A stretch of 64,000 nucleotides of DNA from Longimicrobiales bacterium. Its GTDB lineage: Bacteria; Gemmatimonadota; Gemmatimonadetes; Longimicrobiales; Gaopeijiaceae. This document shows positions 53,321 through 62,579 of the stretch, piece by piece. The stretch's first letter is position 1, and every line of letters starts with the position of its first letter. The stretch is from contig JAQWPM010000012.1 of the NCBI GenBank assembly GCA_029245345.1, positions 248,001 through 312,000 on the forward strand, in the 5' to 3' direction. Position numbers and translations under genes: made by a program. The notes beneath the pieces are model-generated. The model was given only the letters and a program-made list of their open reading frames with translations, had not been told where the DNA came from and did no database searches.

Positions 53321-54751
53321 CTAAGCGATCCCACCGCCAGAGAGTGCCTTCACCAGACGGAAGAGAAACTCCTGTCCTTCGAAAAAATTCTGGATACTGA
53401 TCCGCTCGTCCTGCCCGTGTGCCCGCACGTCGTCCATGTCACCAAACAGGCCACTCACGCCGTAGACCGGGATGCCTTCTTTCCGCAGATACAGACCGTC
53501 CGTTGCACCCGTCGACATGACAGGGAGCACCTTCACCCCTGGCCACATCTGTTCGGTGACTCTCTCAATCGGGCCGAGAATTTCGTCGGTCAACGGAGAC
53601 GGCGGGCTCGGATTGGCCGCGCCGTCCATCTCGACCGTCACATCAAAGGGAGCTGCGATCTCCCGGAGTCTCACAAGCACGTCTTCGGGATCGTGCGTCG
53701 GGAAAATGCGGCAGTTCACGTTCGCGGTCGCAAGCTGCGGGAGCGCATTCGGCGCATGGCCGCCTTCGAGAAGCGTCGCGACGCAGGTCGTGCGAAGGCG
53801 TGAGTTGTAACCGGGCTCGACGGAGAGCGTCTCCGCCGCATCCGCATCATTCGGATTCGCAACGATGCGGCGCATGGCCTCGCCCATCTCACCGCCCACG
53901 AGCTCGGCGGACCGCCCGAAGAACTGCTCGGTGACCTCGTGGAGCATCACAGGGAAATCGTAGCTCTGCACTGCCACTAAGGCCTGTGACAGGTCATAGA
54001 TCGCGTTCTTTGGCACCGGCAGCGAAGAGTGACCACCAGGATTGGTGCCCGAGAACCGAAAGTTCAGGTACTTCTTTTCTGCAGCCTGAACATTGTTGGA
54101 GATTTTCCGACCGTTTTGAGCCATGCCACCGCCGCCCTCATTGAGCGCATACTCGGCATCAATGAGATCTCGGTGCTCCTCAAGGAGGAACACAACGCCG
54201 TTGCGAGGACCGCCCTCTTCGTCAGCCGTCAGCGCCAAGACGATATCACGCTCAGGGACGAAGCCTTCTTGGCGCATCCGAATGAAGTTGGCCGTGTAGA
54301 TCGCAGCTTCGTCTTTGTTGTCCGTCACGCCGCGGCCGTAGTAGTAGCCCTCACGTTCGAGGAAATCGAAGGGGTTCAGGTCCGGGCTCCAATCACCGGG
54401 CAGCGCCTCCACCACGTCGATGTGCGCAAGCAACAGAATCGGCTTGAGGCTGGAGTCCCGACCTCGGAATCGCGCGACGAGATTGCCCTTCGTAGGCGAA
54501 TCATCGGGGATCAGGACATGGACGTCTTCCGCAGGGAAGCCGGCATCTAACAGTCGCTGGGCCATAGCCCGCGCCGCGATCGTATTGTCGCCGCGCACTG
54601 AATTCGTCGTGTTGATCTCGATCAACTCAGCGAAGATGGACCGCGCCAACTCCTGGTGTTCCTGGGGAGGCAACGTCTGCGCATCAACGGCTGCTGCGGT
54701 GACCGCCACGGCTGCAAAGGCACTCAATAACCCACGGTAAGTCGGCTTCAT
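53321..54751 (-). CDS. Exported M20 family metallopeptidase
   Basis: 476 residues with signal peptide (cleavage after AVDAQ, about residue 25). Zinc ligands and active site of the M20/M25/M40 group: LLLAHIDVVEA (His, Asp), YYGRGVTDNKDEAA, LALTADEEGG (general base Glu), and the late HGQDERI. Dimerisation domain in the middle (GTNPGGHSSLPVPKNA). Cleaves dipeptides or acyl-amino acids in the periplasm. Its ATG overlaps the stop of the acylase gene (ATGA), so the two are co-expressed. Confidence 0.93.
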   Translation of the reverse strand: MKPTYRGLLSAFAAVAVTAAAVDAQTLPPQEHQELARSIFAELIEINTTNSVRGDNTIAARAMAQRLLDAGFPAEDVHVLIPDDSPTKGNLVARFRGRDSSLKPILLLAHIDVVEALPGDWSPDLNPFDFLEREGYYYGRGVTDNKDEAAIYTANFIRMRQEGFVPERDIVLALTADEEGGPRNGVVFLLEEHRDLIDAEYALNEGGGGMAQNGRKISNNVQAAEKKYLNFRFSGTNPGGHSSLPVPKNAIYDLSQALVAVQSYDFPVMLHEVTEQFFGRSAELVGGEMGEAMRRIVANPNDADAAETLSVEPGYNSRLRTTCVATLLEGGHAPNALPQLATANVNCRIFPTHDPEDVLVRLREIAAPFDVTVEMDGAANPSPPSPLTDEILGPIERVTEQMWPGVKVLPVMSTGATDGLYLRKEGIPVYGVSGLFGDMDDVRAHGQDERISIQNFFEGQEFLFRLVKALSGGGIA

Positions 54752-56892
54752 CGTCCATCCTCATTCATATCAGTGCGTGATTCCAGATTCGCTTCGATTT
54801 CGGTCCGTGTCCTCCACGGGGTCCGCATTTCTTGTCTCGAATACAGCTCAAGTTGATCGCCAATGTGGGGCGAGTGGGACTGCGTCGCATTCCCGTACGC
54901 AAGCAGGACGCGGGCGTTCACCCCGTCCGGCGTGAATTCCATGACGGAGTAGTAGGTATCTCCGTGGTTCACGACCCGACTTCCATCCGCTTGCTGCTGG
55001 AACTCGGCGACCCGGAAGACGCCATGGGGGTCACCAGGGCCGCCCGAGACAGGCACATCGAAGTCGCCTCGCCTCGCACGGTGGACATCCCCCCATGCCA
55101 CGTCGAGCGAACCTCGCTCCGCGACCACTCTGGCTGCAGTTTCGGCCAGTAGAGCGACTGCGAGCTCCGGGTCAACCATCCCATAGGGTGTGCCAGACGG
55201 CATCGCGGCGTCCCAGCCAAAGCCCCACGACGATCCAGATCGTACCCAGGCCTGGAGCCATGCCTCGAAGAGAATTCCTCCCCTGCTGTCCGCGCTGACG
55301 GTCCGGTCCCAGGCAGACAACACCGCGACCGCTTGTTGCACCATTTCGTCGTCAGAGCCTTCCGCCGCCGCGAACAGGTCGTTCAGGACACGGTCCGCCG
55401 ACTCCATCAGCGTCGAGTGTTTGTAGGCCAGGGCCTCATCGAACGTGATCGACTCGTCGTTGATGAGCATGTTGGCGCTGCGCTGCGGTCTGAACGCCAT
55501 GCCTGTCGGCGACATATAGGCCGGGAAGTCGCTCGGATCCAGTGCTTGAGGCACGGTCGACGTCCAAGGGGGGTCGTTCGCGTTCTGGAGCCAACCGTTC
55601 TCGGGATCGAGGACGCGCGGCAGTTCGTCGTAGCTGTGGTACGTCGTCCAGAGCGTGGACGGGTCACTCCCGTCGACTACTCCGCGCCAGGTACCGACGT
55701 CACCCATCGATCGTTCGGGTACAGATCCGTTGAACACGTACAAAATGTGTCCCTCAGCATCCGCATAGATCGCGTTGAACATCGGGATCTGAAGACGGGA
55801 CAGTGCGGCTTCATACTCCGCGAGGCTCTGAGCACGCGCCATGTCCCACCATTGGCCAACGACGCCGGGCTGCTCGAGCCCAGCGACCCGCAGCGCAACG
55901 GCACGCCCACTTCCGGCCGCGAGGACGGGCCCGTGGACCGACTCCCTGACTGTGAGCGTCTCCTCTCTCAGGCCGCCCCCCGCACCCGTCACGAGAATGG
56001 TCTCATCTCGTGATTCGAACGCCCTGACCTCGTCACCGAATAGATAGCCGTCATCGGCGAGGTCCATGCGAAACAGGTCGGCGCCATCGTAGGTGTTCAC
56101 CGTGTGCGTCCAGCCGAGTTGATCGTTGAACCCGATCAGGACCCCGGGTAGCCCAACGAGGGTGCTCCCATAGGTATCGATGGTCGGGCCGACCAAATGC
56201 ATCTCGTAGAACAGGAAGAGCCCCGCCCACGGCAAGTGCGGGTTCGCGACCAACATCGTGTTCCCGCTCGCAGACCTGCTCGGTCCAATCGCCCAGGCGT
56301 TGGATCCGATCTGGCTGGCCCACTCTTCCTGCGACTGCTCCAACGGAGCCGGCCCCATCGCCGTGCGCTCGGCCACTGCTGCGCCGGCCTGCCGCATGAC
56401 TCCTGCGTTTGCCATGAAGGTGAAGTGCATGGCGCGATTGGCGTGCGACAGCACGTCCGCTGGCGTGACCGGAAGCACGACCTCAACGTCGTCCGCGATC
56501 AACTCTGGGTGCGCTTCGGCATACGCATTCGCTCCAGCGGCGAAAGCCTCGAGGTTTGCCTGCATATCGGGAGACTCGCCCTCAAACCACTCTGCCCCGC
56601 GACCCGGGACACCCATGATACGGAGGTATTGGTCCATGGGAAGGAAGTCCTCACCCCAATACTCAGCCGCTCGACCACGCGCCTCGCCATACAGCCTCAA
56701 GATGAGGTCGCCATGGCTCTCCATCTGGGCCCAACCCATGCCACGGAAGACGTCGGCATCGCTGACGCCGTAGATGTGCGGCACCCCCCAGGAATCCCAA
56801 AGGATCTCATTGGAGTCAGGTCTCTCACTGCTGGGGGCGCAGGACGTGACGAACAGCCCCACGAGCGCGACGAAGAAGAGTCGACGTGTCAT
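54748..56892 (-). CDS. Penicillin-acylase family Ntn hydrolase
   Basis: 714 residues; hydrophobic leader and lipobox-like TSC near residue 18. N-terminal-nucleophile Ser in QIGSNAWAIGPSRSASG (about residue 195) marks the self-cleavage site between alpha and beta chains; oxyanion and Asn region LPGVLIGFNDQLGWTHTVN is intact. WDSWGVPHIYGVSDADVFRGMGWAQ is the usual start of the alpha chain. Acts on amides such as acyl-homoserine lactones or N-acyl peptides. Paired with the M20 peptidase downstream, which suits stepwise use of acylated peptides. Confidence 0.92.
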   Translation of the reverse strand: MTRRLFFVALVGLFVTSCAPSSERPDSNEILWDSWGVPHIYGVSDADVFRGMGWAQMESHGDLILRLYGEARGRAAEYWGEDFLPMDQYLRIMGVPGRGAEWFEGESPDMQANLEAFAAGANAYAEAHPELIADDVEVVLPVTPADVLSHANRAMHFTFMANAGVMRQAGAAVAERTAMGPAPLEQSQEEWASQIGSNAWAIGPSRSASGNTMLVANPHLPWAGLFLFYEMHLVGPTIDTYGSTLVGLPGVLIGFNDQLGWTHTVNTYDGADLFRMDLADDGYLFGDEVRAFESRDETILVTGAGGGLREETLTVRESVHGPVLAAGSGRAVALRVAGLEQPGVVGQWWDMARAQSLAEYEAALSRLQIPMFNAIYADAEGHILYVFNGSVPERSMGDVGTWRGVVDGSDPSTLWTTYHSYDELPRVLDPENGWLQNANDPPWTSTVPQALDPSDFPAYMSPTGMAFRPQRSANMLINDESITFDEALAYKHSTLMESADRVLNDLFAAAEGSDDEMVQQAVAVLSAWDRTVSADSRGGILFEAWLQAWVRSGSSWGFGWDAAMPSGTPYGMVDPELAVALLAETAARVVAERGSLDVAWGDVHRARRGDFDVPVSGGPGDPHGVFRVAEFQQQADGSRVVNHGDTYYSVMEFTPDGVNARVLLAYGNATQSHSPHIGDQLELYSRQEMRTPWRTRTEIEANLESRTDMNEDGR

Positions 56893-56961
56893 GTGTACCT
56901 ATATATGGCCTGAGGAGGCACTAAGGGTCGGACACCTCACCGGGGCGCGCAATTGCCCGGC

Positions 56962-57522
56962 CTAGGGCACCCAGGTGGTGAAGTCGGACGCGGCGCAGCG
57001 GGCCTTCCCTGCCGGAGTCTCCGCAGGCTCACCCAGCTCGATGCACGCGATAATCCGCTCACCGTCCGGCACACCCAGAGGACCACGGGCATTGGGATCA
57101 TCCATGATCGCGCCGGACTTCAGGTGAGTACCCAGACCCATCTCGCACGCGGCCAGGCTCAGGTTCTGAATGCCCATCCAAGCGGCCGCGTAATCCTCTT
57201 CCTTGATCTCGGGATTCTCGTCCTGCGCGATCGCCACGAGGAGCATCCCCGGGAGATCACGGTGTACGCGTGAGACCTTGTCGATCACAGCCTGCGCCGC
57301 CTCCGGATCCTCTACGCGCTTCGCCTTCCGCATACCTAGCGCCTTTCCGTAAGCCGCTCGCCCCTCCGGCCCGAGAACGTAAAAACGCCACGGTTCCGTC
57401 ATCCGGTGGTTGGGTGCGCAGCAGACCGCACCGAGCAACCGCTCGATCTCCTCATTGGTGATCGCACGATCTGTGAAGTTCTTGATCGAGCGCCTGGAAG
57501 CGATGACGTCCATGACCGACAT
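56962..57522 (-). CDS. Nitroreductase family flavoprotein
   Basis: 186 residues from ATG 57522 (ATG 57513 also possible). FMN-binding RRSIKNFTDRAI at the N-terminus and CCAPNHRMTEPWRFYVL, AAAWMGIQNLSLAACEMGLGTHL match the nitroreductase/oxidoreductase fold. Reduces nitro compounds, quinones or flavin-type substrates with NAD(P)H; physiological substrate unknown. Divergent from the amino-acid permease. Confidence 0.92.
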   Translation of the reverse strand: MSVMDVIASRRSIKNFTDRAITNEEIERLLGAVCCAPNHRMTEPWRFYVLGPEGRAAYGKALGMRKAKRVEDPEAAQAVIDKVSRVHRDLPGMLLVAIAQDENPEIKEEDYAAAWMGIQNLSLAACEMGLGTHLKSGAIMDDPNARGPLGVPDGERIIACIELGEPAETPAGKARCAASDFTTWVP

Positions 57523-57680
57523 GCGAATTTCCTCGTGTTACGATGGAAGGTTTGTAAGACCGGAATCATGTGAACACAGGGCACACTTGAGAAGCCCTCG
57601 GCCCTGCTGTGAGCCAGCTCAGGCTGGCGAAATACCGGGCATCCACTCTACCCTCCCGGGTCCTTCACAAGGAGTCGGGT

Positions 57681-59066
57681 GTGTCGTTTCGAAAAGAACT
57701 GGGTCGGTTCGATACCGCGATGGTTGTGGTCGGTGGAATCATCGGTGCCGGCATCTTCATCAACCCGTATATCGTGGCACAGCGTCTCGACTCGCCCGCG
57801 CTCGTCATGGCGGCTTGGTTGGCCGGCGGGGTAGTCGCCCTGGCCGGTGCCCTGACCTTTGCCGAGCTCGGCACGCTCTTCCCCAAAGCGGGCGGACACT
57901 ACGCCTACCTGCGCGAAGCCTACCACCCCATGGCAGGCTTCCTTTACGGCTGGGGCCTCCTCTTGATGATCGAGGGCGGCGCGATCGCGGCAGTCGCAAT
58001 AACCTTCGCCGAATACACGCTCCGGTTGGTCGGAAATACGGGAGCAGACGGGCAGATCCTGGCGGTGCTCGGCATCGTCGTCGTGGCGGCGGTGAATTAC
58101 GTCGGTGTGAAACCGGGCAGCCGGGTGCTGAACACATTTGTCATCCTGAAGCTGATCCCGATCGGCCTGCTGATCTTCGCCGGACTCTTCCTGCCGATTC
58201 GGGAGACCGGAGCCGAGGCGGCCATCGGTGCAGCAGCTGGCGCCCTCGAGCCGATCGTCCGACCGGGGGGCGGAATGCTGCTGTTCGCGTTCGGCGCGGC
58301 ACTCATCCCGATCATGTTCACCTACGGAGGATGGCAGAACGCCAACTACGTGGCGGAGGAAATGAAGGACCCGGTTCGCGACATGCCCGTTGGGCTCCTC
58401 GCCGGAACCGCCCTCGTCGTGCTCGTCTACGGACTCATCAACTTCGTGTACCTCAAAGTCCTTGGGCACACAGGACTCGCGAACACGCTCACGCCCGCGT
58501 CAGATGTCGCCGACCTGTTGTTTGGCACAACTGGGAATTTCCTGATCACGCTCGGCATCGCGGTATCGACCTTCGGCTTCTTGAACCTGACCATGCTTGC
58601 ACCGACTCGCGTGTATTACGCGATGGCCCGGGACGGCCTCTTCCCGGAGCGCGTCGCCAGACTACATCCGAAGTACGACACCCCTTCTGTCGCCATCGTC
58701 ATCCAGTCCGTCTGGGCGGTGGTGCTCGTGACGACCGGTTCGTACGCGCAGCTCGTCGATTACGTCGTGTCGGCCGACTGGTTCTTCTTCGGACTCGCTG
58801 GGGCATCTCTGTTCGTCTTCAGGAAGAAAATCCCTCTCGCTGAGCGCCCCGAAGGCGTCTTCGCGACCCCCTTGTACCCACTGGTCCCGGGACTCTTCGT
58901 TGCCGTATCAATCTTGATTCTGGGGAGTGTGCTCTGGAACAACCCGGTACGCTCCGGAATCGGATTCGCCATACTCGCGGCCGGGGTCCCGGCCTACTTC
59001 TACTGGAACGCGCAGCTCGTAGGTAAGGGCGGCGCTGATACCTCAGAGACTTCCATCGATGTCTGA
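57681..59066 (+). CDS. APC family amino-acid permease
   Basis: 461 residues. GTG 57681 is chosen because GGAG stands six bases before it; the longer frame from 57609 adds a non-family N-terminus. Twelve membrane segments; GGIIGAGIFINPY in segment 1 is the substrate-binding motif of APC permeases, with FTYGGWQNANYVAEEMKDPVR in segment 6-7. Imports or exchanges amino acids. Its end overlaps the aminotransferase start by 8 nt. Confidence 0.92.
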   Translation: MSFRKELGRFDTAMVVVGGIIGAGIFINPYIVAQRLDSPALVMAAWLAGGVVALAGALTFAELGTLFPKAGGHYAYLREAYHPMAGFLYGWGLLLMIEGGAIAAVAITFAEYTLRLVGNTGADGQILAVLGIVVVAAVNYVGVKPGSRVLNTFVILKLIPIGLLIFAGLFLPIRETGAEAAIGAAAGALEPIVRPGGGMLLFAFGAALIPIMFTYGGWQNANYVAEEMKDPVRDMPVGLLAGTALVVLVYGLINFVYLKVLGHTGLANTLTPASDVADLLFGTTGNFLITLGIAVSTFGFLNLTMLAPTRVYYAMARDGLFPERVARLHPKYDTPSVAIVIQSVWAVVLVTTGSYAQLVDYVVSADWFFFGLAGASLFVFRKKIPLAERPEGVFATPLYPLVPGLFVAVSILILGSVLWNNPVRSGIGFAILAAGVPAYFYWNAQLVGKGGADTSETSIDV

Positions 59067-60162
59067 CACACGTTTTCCAGAGACTTGGGCACCTTATATG
59101 ACGTGGGCCAAGCACCACGCTAAAGCCAAGTACGACCTCACGGGCTCCAACCTCCTGCCCTGTTCGATGGATGAGCTTCCTGGAGCACGAGACGCGCTGG
59201 AGATTTACGGACGGAACGACGATGGCTGGCCACCTTTGGTGGAAGCGATCGCATCTCGTTTTGGGGTCGCCACTGAGCGCGTAGCCACGGCACCCGGAGC
59301 GTCAGGGGCCAACTACCTCGCTCTCGCAGCTCTGGTCCGTCCCGGTGACACGGTGCTCGTGGAATGGCCAGGGTACGATCCACACATGGGCGCTGCCCGC
59401 TTTTTGGGCGCGAACGTCACGACATTCCAGCGTGGATGGGAGCAAGGGTTCACACTCGACGCGGACGAGGTCGCTGCGTCGATCACGAGCGAGACCCGCG
59501 CCATCGTCCTCACGAACCTCCACAACCCTTCTGGGGCGTACGCCGAACCGGAAGCACTGGTGGAGGTCGGTAAGCTGGCGAAGGTAGTCGGAGCCAAGGT
59601 CATCGTTGACGAGGTCTATCTCGATGCGCTGGAGGGAGTCGATAACTCGCCAGCCGCCACACGCGACGACGTCTTCATTTCAACGAACAGCCTTACCAAG
59701 TCCTATGGCCTGGCGGGTATCCGGGTGGGCTGGGTGCTTGCGGACCCCGAGACCGTGGAACGTATCAACCGAGTGCGGGACGTCATCGACGCTGTCGGCT
59801 CGATCCCGTCCGAGACACTCGGCGTCCTCGCCTTCGAACAGTTGGATGGGCTACTGGAGCGTGCCCGAGGTGTCCTTCACCCGGGCCAGGCGATCATGCG
59901 TGAATTCATGGCAGCCCACCCCAGGCTGGAATGGGTCCAACCCATCGGTGGATCTGTAGCCTTTCCCCGTATTCAAGGAGTGGAGGACGTGGGGCCCTTC
60001 GTCACCCGAGCGGCAGCCGACTTCGATGTCGGGGTGACGCCCGGATCGTACTTCGGAGCCCCAGCGCATTTTCGGGTGGCGGTGGCTGGAGAACGGGATG
60101 TCCTAGAAGACGGCCTCGCCGCACTGGGACGCGCCTTAACAACACACTTTGGTGATGTGTAA
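59059..60162 (+). CDS. Class I/II PLP aminotransferase
   Basis: 367 residues from ATG 59059, overlapping the permease. PLP Lys214 in NSLTKSYGLAGIRVGW, Asp-Tyr pair in VIVDEVYLD, LTNLHNPSGAY and the C-terminal FRVAVAG (Arg for the substrate carboxylate). Exact substrate unknown; the coupled permease suggests it transaminates the imported amino acid. Confidence 0.92.
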   Translation: MSDTRFPETWAPYMTWAKHHAKAKYDLTGSNLLPCSMDELPGARDALEIYGRNDDGWPPLVEAIASRFGVATERVATAPGASGANYLALAALVRPGDTVLVEWPGYDPHMGAARFLGANVTTFQRGWEQGFTLDADEVAASITSETRAIVLTNLHNPSGAYAEPEALVEVGKLAKVVGAKVIVDEVYLDALEGVDNSPAATRDDVFISTNSLTKSYGLAGIRVGWVLADPETVERINRVRDVIDAVGSIPSETLGVLAFEQLDGLLERARGVLHPGQAIMREFMAAHPRLEWVQPIGGSVAFPRIQGVEDVGPFVTRAAADFDVGVTPGSYFGAPAHFRVAVAGERDVLEDGLAALGRALTTHFGDV

Positions 60163-60358
60163 CGGTTCGGAAGCGTCAGCGTCCTTAAATCCTCACGACG
60201 GCGCAGCACACGAGGCCTCGTTCAGCTACCCGAACGACATCGGCGTGAGTCCTGACGGCCGCTATCTCTATGTGAACGACGTCGAAGACCTCCACAGGCA
60301 TCCTGCTCCTCTCTCGCCCCTGGTGATCCGCCGAATCGACCTAGGCAGTAGCCGCTGA
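60149..60358 (+). pseudogene. SMP-30/beta-propeller fragment
   Basis: The plus strand reads SFSYPNDIGVSPDGRYLYVN then DVEDLHRHPAPLSPLVIRRIDLG, a single blade typical of SMP-30/gluconolactonase-like six-bladed propellers (about 300 residues when whole). There is no start with a ribosome site, and the rest is missing. It overlaps the end of the membrane protein gene on the other strand. Confidence 0.5.
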
Positions 60359-60730
60359 GTCGTCCTTCTTCTCGCTTCCGCCCCACACAGTGGCCGGTAC
60401 GATCAGACCCAAGAAGACGATGTGGTACCAGGCAGGCATGAGATCCCAATACGTATACTCGACGAAGATGCCGACGGCCAACTGAATCAGGGCGAACACC
60501 CAAACGGTCTTCATAGGTGACTCCTTCTTCACAGAGGCACAGACAAATCCGGCCACAACCGAGATCACTACGCTGTAGATGATGCAGGCGATCAACACGC
60601 CGGTGTGCGTCAGCGGCTGTCCCGTAACGATGATCTCTGGCAACGCGACCGCGGCGATCTGATTGAAGCCCAACCACAAAACGGTCCACAGTACAAACGC
60701 CGCGATCACACCACCGATTGCTCGGCCCAT
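60341..60730 (-). CDS. Small membrane protein of unknown function
   Basis: 129 residues from ATG 60730 behind AGGAGG (spacing seven). Four predicted membrane segments (IGGVIAAFVLWTVLWLGF, THTGVLIACIIYSVVISVVAG, VWVFALIQLAVGIFVEY, WYHIVFLGLIVPATVWGG) and a charged tail GSEKKDDS. No family name is certain. Its own strong ribosome site and codon use support a real gene. Divergent from the FG-GAP gene. Confidence 0.75.
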   Translation of the reverse strand: MGRAIGGVIAAFVLWTVLWLGFNQIAAVALPEIIVTGQPLTHTGVLIACIIYSVVISVVAGFVCASVKKESPMKTVWVFALIQLAVGIFVEYTYWDLMPAWYHIVFLGLIVPATVWGGSEKKDDSAATA

Positions 60731-60939
60731 AACACACCTCCTGCTGGTCTTCGGATCACCCGGCGCGGCCCGAATCTTCGCTGCTCAGTCCGAAGGGATG
60801 CAATCCCTGAGATCGGGTGACGACCGGAGCGCGCACTGTCCTCCAACACCGGGCCTTGCCGAAGACCCCGCACAAACGCCAGCATACCTGCCTGACTCAA
60901 CTTGGAGCACCGCATGCCCAGGCTTGGCCCACACAGCAT

Positions 60940-62487
60940 ATGAACACCCTAAAATCAGTCCTCGGAGCCGGCGCTCTCGCGCTCGGCGTCGTCGCAATAC
61001 TCTGGCTTCGCGCAGACACCGAGCGGGCACCTGAGCCTGTGGCGTTCGCCGCAGTGGCCAACGAGCTCTTCAACTCCGGCGGAACACTCTCCGACGCATG
61101 GGCGGACTTCGACGGTGACGGGGACCCCGATCGGTTCGTGGGCTTCAACGGCACGCCGTCCCGGCTCTACATGAATGTCGGCGCTGGTGACTGGGTGGAC
61201 GTCGCAGCTGATGTTGGTCTGGCGGTGGAGCGATCTGTGCGCACGTCGTCCTGGGGAGACTTCGACGCCGACGGAGACCCCGACCTACTCCTGGGTTACG
61301 CGGGCGATGCTCCGGTCACGGCATTGTTCCGGAACGACCGAGAGAACGGCTTTGTGAATGTGGCGGCAGAGACGGGGCTCGAGTTAGCAGAGGGGACGAC
61401 TCGCCAAGCCTCGTGGGTGGACTACGACGGTGACGTTGACCTCGACCTGTTTCTGGGTATGCGGGACCGAGCCAACCAGCTCTTTCGCAATGACGGCCCT
61501 GGCTCCAGCCCCCACTTCGCGAATGTCACGGATGAGTCCGGCATTGGTGACACGCGGCGCACCGTAGGCGCGGTCTGGGCCGACTTCGACCAAGACGGCG
61601 ACTTCGACGTGATCGTCGGCAACATGAACGGCGATGCCAACGGGCTCTTCATGCAGGACGCGGGACACTTCACGGATGTCGCCCCCGGAACACCCGTGGC
61701 TGGCGGCGGGCGCGGCGTGGGAGACGAGGCGCTCGGGACAGTTCGGCCCTGCGCTGTCGACTATGACAAAGACGGTCACCTAGACCTCTTCTTCGCCAAC
61801 TATGGTCCGAACGAACTCCTACGCTCGGCGGGCGACGGGCAGTGGGAATCAGTCGGAGAAGCGCTCGGTCTTCGTGTCGACGCCCGGTTCGACAGTTGCA
61901 TCTGGGGGGACTTCGACCACGACGGTACTGAGGACCTCTTTGTGAACGGCACCGTGACGGGCGGCGTCCAATACCCCGACTATCTCTTCCGGCGAGAAGG
62001 CACTGAGACGTTTGTGAACGTCCTCCCGTCCGACCTCGCGGGCCTAGCGCTGGACCATGGAGCTACCTGGGTCGACTTCGACGGTGATGGGGACCTCGAT
62101 CTTTCGGTGAACGGCGCTCCGGAGGACGGGGTCCATCTTCTTCTGCAAAACCTCCTGCGGCCCGAGTTCGCTGGACAGTCTCTCCAGGTGCGAGTGCTGG
62201 ATGGGAGTGGTGCAGCTACCCGGACTGGCGCTGAGGTACGGCTCTTCGCGGCAGGAACGGACGAGCTTCTCGGCTTGCGACTCGTCGATTCGGGCTCTGG
62301 GTACGACTCGCAGTCGGATCTCCCGGTTCATTTCGGACTCCCGGGGGCACAACCCGTAGACGTCGCGGTGACGATTCTGGCGGGAGGCGAGAGGCTCACA
62401 GCTACGGTCACCGATGTCGACCCGGCTGAGTACCGAGGCCGTGTTCTCGAGCTTCGCGTGGGCCAAAACGGCGAGGTCGCGCGCTAG
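60940..62487 (+). CDS. CRTAC1-like FG-GAP repeat protein
   Basis: 515 residues from ATG 60940, giving an N-terminal membrane segment or signal peptide (VLGAGALALGVVAILWL); a longer frame to 60817 lacks support. Seven calcium-type Asp motifs (DFDGDGDPD, DFDADGDPD, DYDGDVDLD, DFDQDGDFD, DYDKDGHLD, DFDHDGTED, DFDGDGDLD) mark a beta-propeller of FG-GAP/VCBS repeats. The C-terminal ASPIC/UnbV-like part starts near QSLQVRVLDGSG. Extracellular or surface protein; binding partner unknown. Confidence 0.88.
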   Translation: MNTLKSVLGAGALALGVVAILWLRADTERAPEPVAFAAVANELFNSGGTLSDAWADFDGDGDPDRFVGFNGTPSRLYMNVGAGDWVDVAADVGLAVERSVRTSSWGDFDADGDPDLLLGYAGDAPVTALFRNDRENGFVNVAAETGLELAEGTTRQASWVDYDGDVDLDLFLGMRDRANQLFRNDGPGSSPHFANVTDESGIGDTRRTVGAVWADFDQDGDFDVIVGNMNGDANGLFMQDAGHFTDVAPGTPVAGGGRGVGDEALGTVRPCAVDYDKDGHLDLFFANYGPNELLRSAGDGQWESVGEALGLRVDARFDSCIWGDFDHDGTEDLFVNGTVTGGVQYPDYLFRREGTETFVNVLPSDLAGLALDHGATWVDFDGDGDLDLSVNGAPEDGVHLLLQNLLRPEFAGQSLQVRVLDGSGAATRTGAEVRLFAAGTDELLGLRLVDSGSGYDSQSDLPVHFGLPGAQPVDVAVTILAGGERLTATVTDVDPAEYRGRVLELRVGQNGEVAR

Positions 62488-62579
62488 CGCTCAATACGCT
62501 GGGCGCTTGTGCGACCCCCTATAAGGCCGCAGCATCGGAATCCGTTCGTATTTCGATGTTCGCAACGCTCGAGAATCGC

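Noticed and set aside
57410-58843. 477-codon plus-strand frame
   Set aside because: Overlaps the amino-acid permease in another frame; Arg-rich translation with no family features. The permease frame has 12 membrane segments.
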